Shown piece by piece: positions 36,720 through 46,300 of a DNA stretch of 64,000 nucleotides. The stretch is taken from assembly GCA_029563035.1 (NCBI GenBank), contig JAKQTP010000076.1:1-64000 (forward strand), read 5' to 3'. This DNA is from an archaeon. GTDB taxonomy: Archaea; Iainarchaeota; Iainarchaeia; CSSED10-239. The notes beneath the pieces were generated by a model. It made no database searches, was not told where the DNA came from, and was given only the letters and a program-made list of their open reading frames with translations. Made by a program: the position numbers and the translations under genes. Position 1 is the stretch's first letter. The number at the start of each line of letters is the position of its first letter.

Positions 36720-39359
36720 ATGGCGGATAAAACGTTAAAAATCTACACTAAAGAAGAAGTCCAAAAAGCAACCTTAGAATATTTTAAGGGTGATGAATTA
36801 GCAACAGATGTTTGGATTAAGAAGTATTGTTTAAAAGATGAAAATAATTATTATGAATTAACACCGGATGACATGCATCGAAGAATCGCAAAAGAACTTG
36901 CGAGAATCGAAAAAAAATATCCAAATCCAATTTCAGAAGATGAAATTTATGAAACACTTAAAGAATTTAAAAGAATCATACCACAAGGATCACCAATGTC
37001 AGGTATTGGTAATGATTTTCAAGTTATTTCATTATCAAACTGTTATGTGATCGGCAATAAAGGAACAAGTGATAGTTATGGTGGTATTCTTAAAATTGAC
37101 CAAGAGCAAATTCAATTAATGAAACGTAGGGGTGGTGTTGGTCATGATTTATCTCATATTCGTCCTGCAGGAAGTCCTGTTAAAAATTCTGCAATAACGA
37201 GTACGGGTATTGTTCCTTTCATGGAACGGTATTCAAACAGTACAAAAGAGGTTGCTCAGGATGGTAGGCGTGGGGCACTTATGTTGAGTATATCTATTGA
37301 ACATCCTGATGCTGAAAAATTTATTGATGCTAAGCTTGAACAAGGTAAAGTTACGGGGGCGAATATTTCGGTTAAGCTTACTGATGAATTTATGCGACGT
37401 GCTACGCAACTTGAAGATAATGAGTTTTGGCAAACATATCCTATTGATTTAAAAATTCCATTGGGTGAAGAATATGATAAATTAATTATTAATGCAAAAG
37501 AAGGTGATTTAATATATCTACCGGATGTAGGATATTTGAAAAAAATTAATGCAAAAAAATTATGGAAAAAGATTATTCATAATGCGTGGAAGTCGGCTGA
37601 ACCCGGTATTCTTTTTTGGGATAAAATTATTGGTGAAAGTATTCCTGATTGCTATGCTGATGAAGGGTTTACAACTGTTAGTACAAATCCGTGTGCCGAG
37701 TTACCCCTTTGTCCCTATGATAGTTGCAGGTTATTTGCTATTAATCTTTATGGTTATGTGGTAAATCCATTTACAAAAGATGCTCATTTTAATTGGGAAT
37801 TATTTAAATCCGATGTTCAAATAGCTCAAAGGTATATGGATGACATAGTTGATCTTGAACTTGAAAAAATTGATGCAATTTTAAGAAAAATTGATTCCGA
37901 TCCAGAGGATGATTTTATAAAAATTTATGAAAGAAGATTATGGGAAAATATAAAAGATATGGCATCAAAGGGTCGTAGGACTGGTCTTGGTATAACCGCA
38001 GAAGGTGACATGTTGGCCGCATTAGGACTAACTTATGGAACAGATAAAGCGATTGAGTTTAGTGAAAATGTTCATAGGTTATTAAAACTCATGGCATATC
38101 GTTCAAGTACTGTAATGTCGTTAGAACGTGGGTCATTTCCAATTTATAATAAAAAGAACGAAATGAACAATCCTTTCATTAATAGGATAAGAGAAGAAGA
38201 TAAACAGTTATATGATGATATGATTGCTCATGGTCGTAGAAACATTGCACTTTTAACGATTGCACCAACTGGAAGTGTTTCAATTATGTCTCAGACAACA
38301 TCGGGTATTGAACCGGCTTTTGAGGTGTTTTATAAACGTAGGCGTAAAATTAATGCTCAAGAAAAAGACATTCGAATTGATTTTGTTGATGATGAGGGTG
38401 TTGCCTGGCAGGAGTATCCGGTTTTTCATCATAAATTTGAAACTTGGCTTGAATTGAATGGTTATGATATTGAACAAGTGAAAAATATGTCTGATAATGA
38501 ACTTAATGAAATACTAAAAAAATCACCATATTATAAAGCAACAGCAAATGATGTTGATTGGGTTAAAAAAGTTGAAATGCAAGGACGAATACAGCAGCAT
38601 GTGGATCATTCTATTTCCGTGACAGTTAATCTTCCAAAAGATATAACTGAAGAAATGGTTGCAAAGGTTTATGAAACAGGATGGAAGAGTGGCTGCAAGG
38701 GGCTTACAGTTTATCGTGATGGTAGTCGTAGTGGTGTTTTGATAAGTTCAGAAAAAAAGACAGAAACACCATATGAAATTCACGTTCCCAAACGTCCAAA
38801 GAGATTGAAAGCACACATTCATCGTTTTCAAAATAATCTGGAGAAATGGATTGCTGTAGTAGGATTGATGGATGGAAGACCATATGAAATATTTACCGGT
38901 AAACTTGAAAATGGACTTAGTTATTTACCTAGTAATATAAAGGAATGTGAAGTTGTAAAAAATAAATTTGAAGTTGAAGAGATCAATGAAGAAGGAAAAA
39001 CTATAAAGGTCACGAAAAAACGTTATGATATTGAATATATTGATAGTAATAGTGAAAGACAAGTTCATACGGGTTTAAATCAAGCTTTCAATCCTGAATT
39101 TTGGAATTATGCCAAGTTAGTATCTGGTGTTTTAAGACAACGTATGCCGATTTATTATGTTTGGAATTTGGTGGATTCTCTTAATTTCAGGGAAGATCAT
39201 ATCAACACATGGAAAAATGGGGTTGCGCGTGTGATTAAAAAATATATAAAAGATGGTGTTGAGGTGAATAAAAAATGCCCTAATTGTGGTAGCAATCATC
39301 TTGAATTTAAAGAGGGGTGTTTAACTTGCATGGGATGTGGAAATTCAAAATGTGGCTAA
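36720..39359 (+). CDS. nrdJ: Adenosylcobalamin-dependent (class II) ribonucleotide reductase
   Basis: The enzyme makes deoxynucleotides for phage replication. It has 879 aa. The order matches class II NrdJ: an ATP-cone-like start, LSNCYVIGN (Cys 108), a KRRGGVGHDLSHIRPAG glycine loop, STNPCAELPLCPYDSC with the active-site NPCAE (Cys 325, Glu 327), and IAPTGSVSIMSQTTSG. A C-terminal CPNCGSNHLEF...CMGCGNSKCG region is a zinc-ribbon-like redox tail with paired Cys. No NrdB or NrdD partner is seen, fitting class II (vitamin B12-dependent) activity. It is the last gene of the replication block and ends at a strong terminator. Confidence 0.9.
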   Translation: MADKTLKIYTKEEVQKATLEYFKGDELATDVWIKKYCLKDENNYYELTPDDMHRRIAKELARIEKKYPNPISEDEIYETLKEFKRIIPQGSPMSGIGNDFQVISLSNCYVIGNKGTSDSYGGILKIDQEQIQLMKRRGGVGHDLSHIRPAGSPVKNSAITSTGIVPFMERYSNSTKEVAQDGRRGALMLSISIEHPDAEKFIDAKLEQGKVTGANISVKLTDEFMRRATQLEDNEFWQTYPIDLKIPLGEEYDKLIINAKEGDLIYLPDVGYLKKINAKKLWKKIIHNAWKSAEPGILFWDKIIGESIPDCYADEGFTTVSTNPCAELPLCPYDSCRLFAINLYGYVVNPFTKDAHFNWELFKSDVQIAQRYMDDIVDLELEKIDAILRKIDSDPEDDFIKIYERRLWENIKDMASKGRRTGLGITAEGDMLAALGLTYGTDKAIEFSENVHRLLKLMAYRSSTVMSLERGSFPIYNKKNEMNNPFINRIREEDKQLYDDMIAHGRRNIALLTIAPTGSVSIMSQTTSGIEPAFEVFYKRRRKINAQEKDIRIDFVDDEGVAWQEYPVFHHKFETWLELNGYDIEQVKNMSDNELNEILKKSPYYKATANDVDWVKKVEMQGRIQQHVDHSISVTVNLPKDITEEMVAKVYETGWKSGCKGLTVYRDGSRSGVLISSEKKTETPYEIHVPKRPKRLKAHIHRFQNNLEKWIAVVGLMDGRPYEIFTGKLENGLSYLPSNIKECEVVKNKFEVEEINEEGKTIKVTKKRYDIEYIDSNSERQVHTGLNQAFNPEFWNYAKLVSGVLRQRMPIYYVWNLVDSLNFREDHINTWKNGVARVIKKYIKDGVEVNKKCPNCGSNHLEFKEGCLTCMGCGNSKCG

Positions 39360-39383
39360 ATTGAATGTCATTTGAAAAAGAAT

Positions 39384-39419
39384 AAAAAAGTTGTTTACTA
39401 TTACCGAACAACTTTTTTT
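39384..39419 (+). terminator. Rho-independent terminator after ribonucleotide reductase
   Basis: AAAAGTTGTT (39386-39395), an 11-base loop, AACAACTTTT (39407-39416) and further T's. Confidence 0.9.
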
Positions 39420-39447
39420 GTTTTTAGTCAAAATTTTTGGGTTTTTA

Positions 39448-39478
39448 TTTGTTTATTTGAAAAACATTTGTATATTTG
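39448..39478 (+). promoter_or_regulatory. Bacteroidota-type promoter of small membrane protein gene
   Basis: TTTG (39448-39451), a 19-base spacer and TATATTTG (39471-39478): a full match to the Bacteroidota pattern. The ATG at 39481 is only two bases further, and a second ATG is at 39505. Confidence 0.65.
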
Positions 39479-39504
39479 CAATGAATAACTTAAATATTAA
39501 AATT

Positions 39505-39723
39505 ATGAATTTAATAGTTTATTTTTTCGTCTCTTATTTTGTATGTGTTATTTTGTATTCAGTAATTGCAAGATATACAATATACAAGGGAAATGTGTAT
39601 GTTAAATTATCCGCCATTGTTAAAGAGGGCGCGGTTGATTTTGGGAAAATATTCACAGTGATTCTTTCAATTTGTGGTGTCATAATTGGAATAAATTATG
39701 TTAGGGTTTTGTGGTTTATATGA
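39505..39723 (+). CDS. Small two-helix membrane protein
   Basis: The sequence from the second ATG (39505) starts MNLIVYFFVSYFVCVILYSV and has 72 aa. Two hydrophobic segments, about residues 2-20 and the IFTVILSICGVIIGINYV stretch near the end, predict a small integral membrane protein. An in-frame ATG at 39481 would give 80 aa, but it lies two bases after the promoter box, where the transcript would barely begin; the 39505 start therefore fits better. Function is unknown. A superinfection-exclusion or lysis-control role is a possibility by analogy but the sequence does not show it. Its stop overlaps the next start codon (ATGA). Confidence 0.6.
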   Translation: MNLIVYFFVSYFVCVILYSVIARYTIYKGNVYVKLSAIVKEGAVDFGKIFTVILSICGVIIGINYVRVLWFI

Positions 39724-39911
39724 TTGTTTTAGAAAATAAAATAGTCAAAATAAACGATATTAATCACTATGAATATAGGGCGGGCTATTTTTTAACATTG
39801 GAATTGTTAAAAAAATTAGTCAGAGATTTTCAGATAGATTGCGTAAATAGTTTTGTTAGTAATGATGAAACATATATTGAACAATGGTTGAAAAATAATA
39901 AAATTGAATGA
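39720..39911 (+). CDS. Small unknown protein (63 aa)
   Basis: A 63-aa protein, MIVLENKIVKINDINHYEYR onwards, ending EQWLKNNKIE. I chose the ATG at 39720 because it overlaps the previous stop as ATGA, which is usual here; a GTG nine bases upstream is less likely. Looks soluble and alpha/beta. No motif recognised. It lies in a cotranscribed trio downstream of the promoter at 39448. Confidence 0.55.
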   Translation: MIVLENKIVKINDINHYEYRAGYFLTLELLKKLVRDFQIDCVNSFVSNDETYIEQWLKNNKIE

Positions 39912-39921
39912 GGATATTGGA

Positions 39922-40275
39922 ATGTCTAATAGAAACAAATTAATTCGTGCTATAGAAACTGCTCATCCAAAACTTAAAGAAGAAATTATGTATCATCTTG
40001 AAAATGTTGATCATGGACAAGATGAGGGTAAAAACTTGGATTATGATATAGTTAATGCGTTTGAGGATGCTATGGATACTATAGAAGATAATGATGAGTT
40101 TAAGGACTTAATACCACATTTAAAAAATTTATTTATTAAAATTGGCTATGCTATTCCAATATCTAAAGAAGTTTTTTCTAGAACAGTAGTAACATCAGGA
40201 AAGAAATATTGGTTTAAAAGAAATGGAATTTATTATGATGTTGCTGATTCTTGGGAAAATTGGTTGAAACAATAA
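39922..40275 (+). CDS. Small unknown protein (117 aa)
   Basis: A 117-aa protein starting MSNRNKLIRAIETAHPKLKE. An upstream in-frame TTG at 39904 is less likely as start. Helical N-terminal half with acidic residues (a DYDIVNAFEDAMDTIEDND segment), and a C-terminal KKYWFKRNGIYYDVADSWENW segment. No function recognised. Cotranscribed with the two genes before it and ended by a strong terminator. Confidence 0.6.
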   Translation: MSNRNKLIRAIETAHPKLKEEIMYHLENVDHGQDEGKNLDYDIVNAFEDAMDTIEDNDEFKDLIPHLKNLFIKIGYAIPISKEVFSRTVVTSGKKYWFKRNGIYYDVADSWENWLKQ

Positions 40276-40305
40276 GAATAATTCATATATATTACGTTCA
40301 TTTTG

Positions 40306-40334
40306 AATCGCGATAATTTCGCGATTTTTTTTTT
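40306..40334 (+). terminator. Rho-independent terminator before gp25 gene
   Basis: AATCGCGA (40306-40313) pairs with TCGCGATT (40319-40326) around a 5-base loop, followed by a run of T's. It isolates the small early-type genes from the baseplate wedge genes. Confidence 0.9.
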
Positions 40335-40339
40335 CTTAA

Positions 40340-40346
40340 TATTTAT
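40340..40346 (+). promoter_or_regulatory. Candidate late promoter box before gp25-like gene
   Basis: TATTTAT, five bases before the ATG at 40352. It follows directly after the terminator T-run, so transcription would restart here; the message would be nearly leaderless. Confidence 0.45.
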
Positions 40347-40351
40347 GAAAT

Positions 40352-40804
40352 ATGGCAACTACTTATGGTATAGATTATCCATTTAGGGATAGTGCGATCG
40401 GAAATTATGTAAAGATGACTTCAACTCCTGAAAGGGAAGTACGGGCAAATCTTATACATTTATTATTGACAAGAAAAGGTAGTAGATATTTTCTTCCTGA
40501 TTTTGGTACAAGATTATATGAATATATTTTTGATCAAAATGATATTGTGACATTTAATAATATTGAGGATGAAATACGAGAGGGCGTGCGAAAATATATT
40601 CCGAATTTGGATATAAATTCAATAAATATAATGCCAGCTGAAGAAGATCCTGAAACTCCATCAATGCCGGCTGAAGATGAGGATAAAAGATTATTTCGAA
40701 TTGCAGATAATGCTGCAAAACCATATACGGCTAGGGTAAAAATAGATTATACAGTTAATAACGGAACATTTTCATCGTCCGATTTTGTAATTATTAATAT
40801 ATAA
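40352..40804 (+). CDS. Baseplate wedge protein, gp25/GPW family
   Basis: A 150-aa protein (T4 gp25 has 132). The N-terminal YGIDYPFRDSAIGNYVKMTS, then VRANLIHLLLTRKGSRYFLPDFG, then GTRLYEYIFDQ is the gp25/GPW family signature, whose members link the tail sheath to the baseplate wedges. A short insert rich in Glu, Pro and Asp (MPAEEDPETPSMPAEDED) sits between the family's last helix and the final strands. It starts a new baseplate operon and its stop overlaps the next ATG (TAATG). Confidence 0.9.
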   Translation: MATTYGIDYPFRDSAIGNYVKMTSTPEREVRANLIHLLLTRKGSRYFLPDFGTRLYEYIFDQNDIVTFNNIEDEIREGVRKYIPNLDINSINIMPAEEDPETPSMPAEDEDKRLFRIADNAAKPYTARVKIDYTVNNGTFSSSDFVIINI

Positions 40805-41487
40805 TGAGCAGACTTAAATTATATGATATTGTGTGTGAATCGAGGGATATGTTTGAGGGATTCGATGAAACTGAATTAACTGAAGAGTATCCAACTGATT
40901 TTGATATCTCTAAATTTAAAATTTTACCATCATATGCGGCTAAATTGAGATATGCTGAAGAACATTTGGGGAAACCAATAGGGAGGGGTTCGTCACGAGT
41001 AGTTTATCGTGTTGACGAGAATAAAGTTCTTAAATTGGCAAAGAATCGACGAGGTGTTGCACAAAATGAAGTTGAAATTGATTGGGCGGGTGATGGTTAT
41101 TATGAAAGTATTGTTGCAAATATTTTTGATTTTGATCGTTATGATCATTTATGGGTTGAAATGGAGTTGGCAATTAGAGCTAAACCAACAGATTTTAGAA
41201 GATTGTGGGGTGTGGAACAACAATATTTGGATTTATATCTATTAAACAAAGACGTTGAAAATCGGGGACGTCGTTCTCCATTTTATTTGGATGAACCAAT
41301 ACAGAAGAAATTAGATGAAAATGATAATGTACAATTATTAATTTCATTTATGTTGGATTCAGATTCACCAGCAAATGATTTGGGACGAATAAGTTCATGG
41401 GGAATTGTAAAAAGAAACGGAAAAGATCATTTGGTTTTAATTGATTTTGGGCTAACAAATGAGGTTTATGATACATATTATCATTAA
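40804..41487 (+). CDS. Protein kinase-like protein in the baseplate operon
   Basis: A 227-aa protein with kinase-like marks. GRGSSRVVYRVDENKVLKLA has a Gly-rich loop (GxGxxRxVY) followed by a Lys that could be the ATP-binding Lys. Near the C-terminus, HLVLIDFGLTNEVYD contains a DFG-like metal-binding motif, preceded by NDLGRISSWGIV that could serve as the catalytic loop. The canonical HRD-x-N string is not seen. The middle is helical and short compared with a full kinase, so this may be a compact or inactive (pseudo)kinase. Its place, overlapping gp25 and two short steps from gp6, shows cotranscription with wedge proteins; it might phosphorylate virion or host proteins, or be a structural scaffold. 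Inference. Confidence 0.6.
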   Translation: MSRLKLYDIVCESRDMFEGFDETELTEEYPTDFDISKFKILPSYAAKLRYAEEHLGKPIGRGSSRVVYRVDENKVLKLAKNRRGVAQNEVEIDWAGDGYYESIVANIFDFDRYDHLWVEMELAIRAKPTDFRRLWGVEQQYLDLYLLNKDVENRGRRSPFYLDEPIQKKLDENDNVQLLISFMLDSDSPANDLGRISSWGIVKRNGKDHLVLIDFGLTNEVYDTYYH

Positions 41488-41498
41488 AAATAAATAAA

Positions 41499-43331
41499 AT
41501 GTCAAAACAAATAACATACGCAACAAGAGATTTTGCCGGACTTCGAGATGAGCTGGTTAAATTAACGAAGCAATATTATCCTGATTTAATTTCAAATTTC
41601 AATGATGCTTCGATTTATTCTGTATTGATGGATTTAAATGCTGCGGTTGCAGATAATTTACATTTTCACATAGATAGAGTTTGGCAAGAGACTATGTTGG
41701 ATTTTGCACAACAAAGACAATCATTATTTCATATAGCCAAAACGTATGGTCTAAAAATACCCGGTCCTAGACCGTCTGTTGCTTTATGTGATTTTAGTAT
41801 AAATGTACCGGTAAGAGGCGATAAAGATGATGAAAGATATGAAGGTGTTTTAAAAGCTGGCTCTCAAATATCTGGTGGTGGTCAAGTTTTTGAAATTGTT
41901 GAAGATGTTGATTTTTCAAGTCCATTTAATAGTAGAGGAGAATCAAATAGGCTTAAATTACCAAATTTTGATAATAATAATAAATTAATTTCATATACAA
42001 TAGTAAAACGGGAAGCTGTTATTAATGGTGTTTCAAGAATATATAGAAAAGTAATTACAGATTTGGATCAAAAACCATTTTTAAAACTATATCTTCCTGA
42101 GCGAAATGTTTTGGGCGTTACTGCTGTTATTCACAAAGACGGTACTGGATATGGTGCAAATCCAACATCAGATGAATTTATGTTATCAAAAAATAAATGG
42201 TATGAGGTGAAGTCGTTAATTGAGGACAAAGTATTTATTCAAAATCCAACAGCTGCTTCAGATAGAGATAATTTTAAAGCCGGTGATTGGGTAAATGTTA
42301 CTAAAAAGTTTTATACGGAATACACTCCAGAGGGATATTTTTCATTAACATTTGGTTCGGGGAATGTGGATCCTATGACAAATTTGGATAATTACATGAC
42401 AAGAAATTTAAGAGTTAATCTTGCGACATTTTTAAATAATACATCATTAGGTGAAATACCAAAATCAAACACAACATTATTTGTTAAGTATCGTGTTGGT
42501 GGTGGTAAAGAGACGAATATTGGAGTCAATGTTCTTACTGTAATGGATACTTATGAATTAATTGTAAACGGTCCAAATTCGTCAATAAATACCCAAGTAA
42601 GTCAGTCAATTCGTGTAACAAATATAACACCAGCTATTGGTGGGTCAGACATTCCCACAATAGAGGAAATAAGAAATATGATAGCATATAACTTTTCAGC
42701 ACAAAATAGGGCAGTTACGTTAAATGATTATAAATCGTTAATTGAAAATATGCCAAGTACATATGGTGCACCAGCAAAGGTGAGTGTTATGGAAGAGGAT
42801 AATAAAGTGAAAATAACGTTGTTATCTTATGATGAAAACGGGGCGTTAATTGAGACAGTTTCTAACACATTAAAACATAATATTTTAAATTATCTTTCTA
42901 ATTATAGGATGTTAAATGATTATATTGACATTCAAAGTGGTGAGGTCATTGATTTGGGGTTAGAAATTGATTTAGTTATTAATAAAAATGAAATTTCTAC
43001 AGAAATATTAAAATCGATAATAGAACAAACAATATCATTCTTTTCGATATCAAAAAGAAAAATGGGAGATCCGTTATTTGTTGGAGATTTAATGAGGGAA
43101 ATTGGTAATGTTACGGGCGTTGTTAACGTGGTGGATATTAGGGTATTTAATAAAGTGGGTGGTAAATATTCATCAAGTGAGGTTGTTCAAGCTTATGTTG
43201 ATAATGAAACTAAAGAAATACAACAATCAGATAGTACAATTTATATGAAGTCCAATCAAATATTTCAGATTAGATTTCCTAATACAGATATAAAAATTCG
43301 TACTAAAAATCTCACTTCAGCTACATATTAA
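41499..43331 (+). CDS. Baseplate wedge protein, T4 gp6-like (baseplate J family)
   Basis: A 610-aa protein (T4 gp6 has 660). The N-terminal part (ITYATRDFAGLRDELVKLTK, then YPDLISNFNDASIYSVLMDL and an ADNLHFHIDRVWQE helix) is the typical start of gp6/baseplate J proteins, which dimerise to build the wedge core. It follows gp25 as in T4. The C-terminal half has the J-type GGSDIPTIEEIRNMIAYNFS and NRAVTLNDYKSLIENMPS segments. The next gene begins 62 bases later behind a TATTTAT box. Confidence 0.9.
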   Translation: MSKQITYATRDFAGLRDELVKLTKQYYPDLISNFNDASIYSVLMDLNAAVADNLHFHIDRVWQETMLDFAQQRQSLFHIAKTYGLKIPGPRPSVALCDFSINVPVRGDKDDERYEGVLKAGSQISGGGQVFEIVEDVDFSSPFNSRGESNRLKLPNFDNNNKLISYTIVKREAVINGVSRIYRKVITDLDQKPFLKLYLPERNVLGVTAVIHKDGTGYGANPTSDEFMLSKNKWYEVKSLIEDKVFIQNPTAASDRDNFKAGDWVNVTKKFYTEYTPEGYFSLTFGSGNVDPMTNLDNYMTRNLRVNLATFLNNTSLGEIPKSNTTLFVKYRVGGGKETNIGVNVLTVMDTYELIVNGPNSSINTQVSQSIRVTNITPAIGGSDIPTIEEIRNMIAYNFSAQNRAVTLNDYKSLIENMPSTYGAPAKVSVMEEDNKVKITLLSYDENGALIETVSNTLKHNILNYLSNYRMLNDYIDIQSGEVIDLGLEIDLVINKNEISTEILKSIIEQTISFFSISKRKMGDPLFVGDLMREIGNVTGVVNVVDIRVFNKVGGKYSSSEVVQAYVDNETKEIQQSDSTIYMKSNQIFQIRFPNTDIKIRTKNLTSATY

Positions 43332-43371
43332 TTTGTTTTTTGTTTATCTTTTAGAAAATTGTTTAGTTTCC

Positions 43372-43378
43372 TATTTAT
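43372..43378 (+). promoter_or_regulatory. Candidate late promoter box before 1702-aa baseplate gene
   Basis: TATTTAT, 14 bases before the ATG at 43393. Confidence 0.4.
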
Positions 43379-43392
43379 ATTAGTAAAAGGTA

Positions 43393-46300
43393 ATGCAAAA
43401 ACATAGAATACATACAGATATTGGCCGAGATCATAAAATAACTGTACAGATTTCTAGCACGTATGATTTAATGGAGATATTATCTCTTAAATTTTCTCAA
43501 AAAGACATATATGCCTCTGGAAAATGTTCAGATTATGGTGTTGTTGTGGGTCGAGTCACAGCTAATAGTGGTTTTGGAATACCAAATGCTAAAGTTTCAA
43601 TTTTTGTGCCTTTATCTGAAATGGATGAAAATGATCCAGTAATTTCTGCTCTTTATCCATATAAAGATATTAATGATAAAGATGTTAATGGGTATCGATA
43701 TAATTTATTACCACAAAGAAAACAACATGGGGGACATGCACCAACAGGTACCTTTATGGATCAACAAGATATTTTAACACGAGAAGAATGTCTTGAAGTT
43801 TTTGAAAAATATTACAATTATACGGTAAAAACAAATGATTCTGGTGATTTTATGATATGGGGTGTTCCGATCGGGACACAGGTTTTACATATTGACATTG
43901 ATTTGTCCGATATGGGTTGTTTTTCCTTGAGACCATATGACTTTATAAAAAAAGGATATGCTACTGATGATTTTGACAGAGTATATGCATTTAAATCAAG
44001 TTCTGATATAGATAGTTTACCACAAATTATAACATTTGATAAAACAATAGATGTTTATCCATTTTGGGGGAATGAGGAATTGTGTGAGATTGGTATTACT
44101 AGGACGGATTTTGATTTATCTGAAAGAAATATAAAAATAGATCCAGTTGCTTTAATACTCGTTTCAACTATAACGGACGATACTAATGACGCTGTTAAGA
44201 GAAATGGGAGAATTAAAAAGAAATCCGGATATAAGTGTAATTTACAAACAATACCGGGTACTGTTGAGTGTGTTCGTTTTACTGGTAAGTCTGTAATAGG
44301 ATCAGATGGAATAACAGAGTATCCGGAACTCGAATATTTAAACATAACGGACACAATTAATGATGATGGCGTGGTAATGATAGCATTACCAATGAATTTA
44401 GATTATATATACACGAATGAATTCGGTGAACAAGAAATAACAAACGATTCAAGTAAAGGAATACCAACATCGTCTATTGCAAGATTTAGATTTGACTTGG
44501 ATTTTAATACATATAAACATGCAACGGCAAAATATCTTGTTCCAAATATTCGAGAATTTAATCCAAATAATAATGGAACGTCTAATGGTGTTTTAAGTGA
44601 CAGTGCATTAAGATATGGTGTTCAGTATAGTGAAGGGATGCTGGCAACATACACCTTTTCGGATGTGTTTGAAGATTATATAAATGTCGTTCCACCAATA
44701 TCAGGAATGACATTAAGTGATTTAAACTATGATACGGATGTAAAGGAACACAAAAAAGATTTAATGCTGGGCACGAACAACACACTTAGTCCCGGATCTC
44801 CTGAAGATTATTTTTATAAGTTCATTTCAAATAAAGTATATACTGTTTCGTCATTTCAAGGTACTCATTATGAAACGGCAAAAATACGAGACGCATTTTT
44901 AGGGATTAAAGAAATACAACCGAATGTTGAAGATGATTGTGCATCAAACACGAATTATTTTCCAACGAATTTTGCGTTTAAGAATCGAACGAAATTTACA
45001 TTATTATTATCACAAGTTTTATTATTCATACAATTTATTTTTTCTGTAATAACAGTAAAATTTGCCGAAATTATTGGAAGAATAGCTTATAGTATTGGAA
45101 GAACATTTTTAAGTATCAATATTATGGGTGCTAAAGTTTTTCCAAAAGTTGGTCAACGACTTATTGATTTTTCTTATAGAACACAAGATAAATATACACA
45201 ACAATTACCATTAACAATTTATCCTGATTGTGAGGAATGTACGGCTGATGATGAAACATTAATTCAAGAATGGACATCATTTAGCGATAGATATTGTCGA
45301 ATAGCGGAGGTTAAGTTTAAAGTTAACGTAACTCCTATTATGGTAGAATTATCAGCAACGGTAGATCAATTACAAACAAGTGGTTCTACGGAACCTGGTG
45401 CCAATTTTTATTCGGTATCACCTAATGTGTTTTCTAGTTTATTGAGTGTGAATGTATATGATTCGTTTTATGGTGATTCTGCTCGGCAAAATACGGATTT
45501 GTGCTCGGGAACAACAGAAATGCATTACACACAATTAAGTGATTTACATAATATAACACTACCATCATCAAATGAACCGAGGTATGGCGCTGAAGTATAT
45601 TCGTGGTCGTCAAATGTTACTGGAACAACAATAACTGGAATGACAAGTTTTAGTTCGTTTAGTGGATATTTTAAACCGATAAATAGTAATGAGCCCGAAA
45701 ATATTGTGATACTTTCACTACCCATGGCTGCTATGTATGTTTATTTTAGTAAAGAAGTATGGAATGAGTTAACTGGGATGGATTTTATCCATAATCCAGA
45801 ACTTGAAGATGAAATATATGATTTATATGCTGTTATTAGAATATATGATAGGGCTTTAGTTTCTGAGGAATTTCCGATTACTGGCGAAACAATAAATGTT
45901 GAAGTTGGATGTCAAAAATATGATAAATTATATAATGAAAATATAATGTTTCAATATTTGTGGACAAATGATCCGGCTTTAGGTTATAATCCTTCATTAC
46001 CAATTTTACCACCTAATTATTCAGATGATACCGGATTTAATGAAAATCGTAATATGCCGTCAACACATCCGTATTTAGTTTCAACGATAATAGGTACAAA
46101 TAGTACTAGACGATTACCATTTATGCATGATTTTACGAGGTATTCAAAAAGACGAAATATTGGTATTCAATACTATGATAGAAAAACCAAATCTGGCTTA
46201 AGTGAATTTAGAGACGGATTATTTACAATAATACCCGTCATTCAGGGTAAGAGTTACAATTTAAAGGCTATTCAAGAATGGTATAGAAGAAAAAGAGTCG

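Noticed and set aside
39391..39480. N-terminal extension of the small membrane protein upstream of the promoter
   Set aside because: It overlaps the terminator and promoter; the starts at 39481 or 39505 are more likely.
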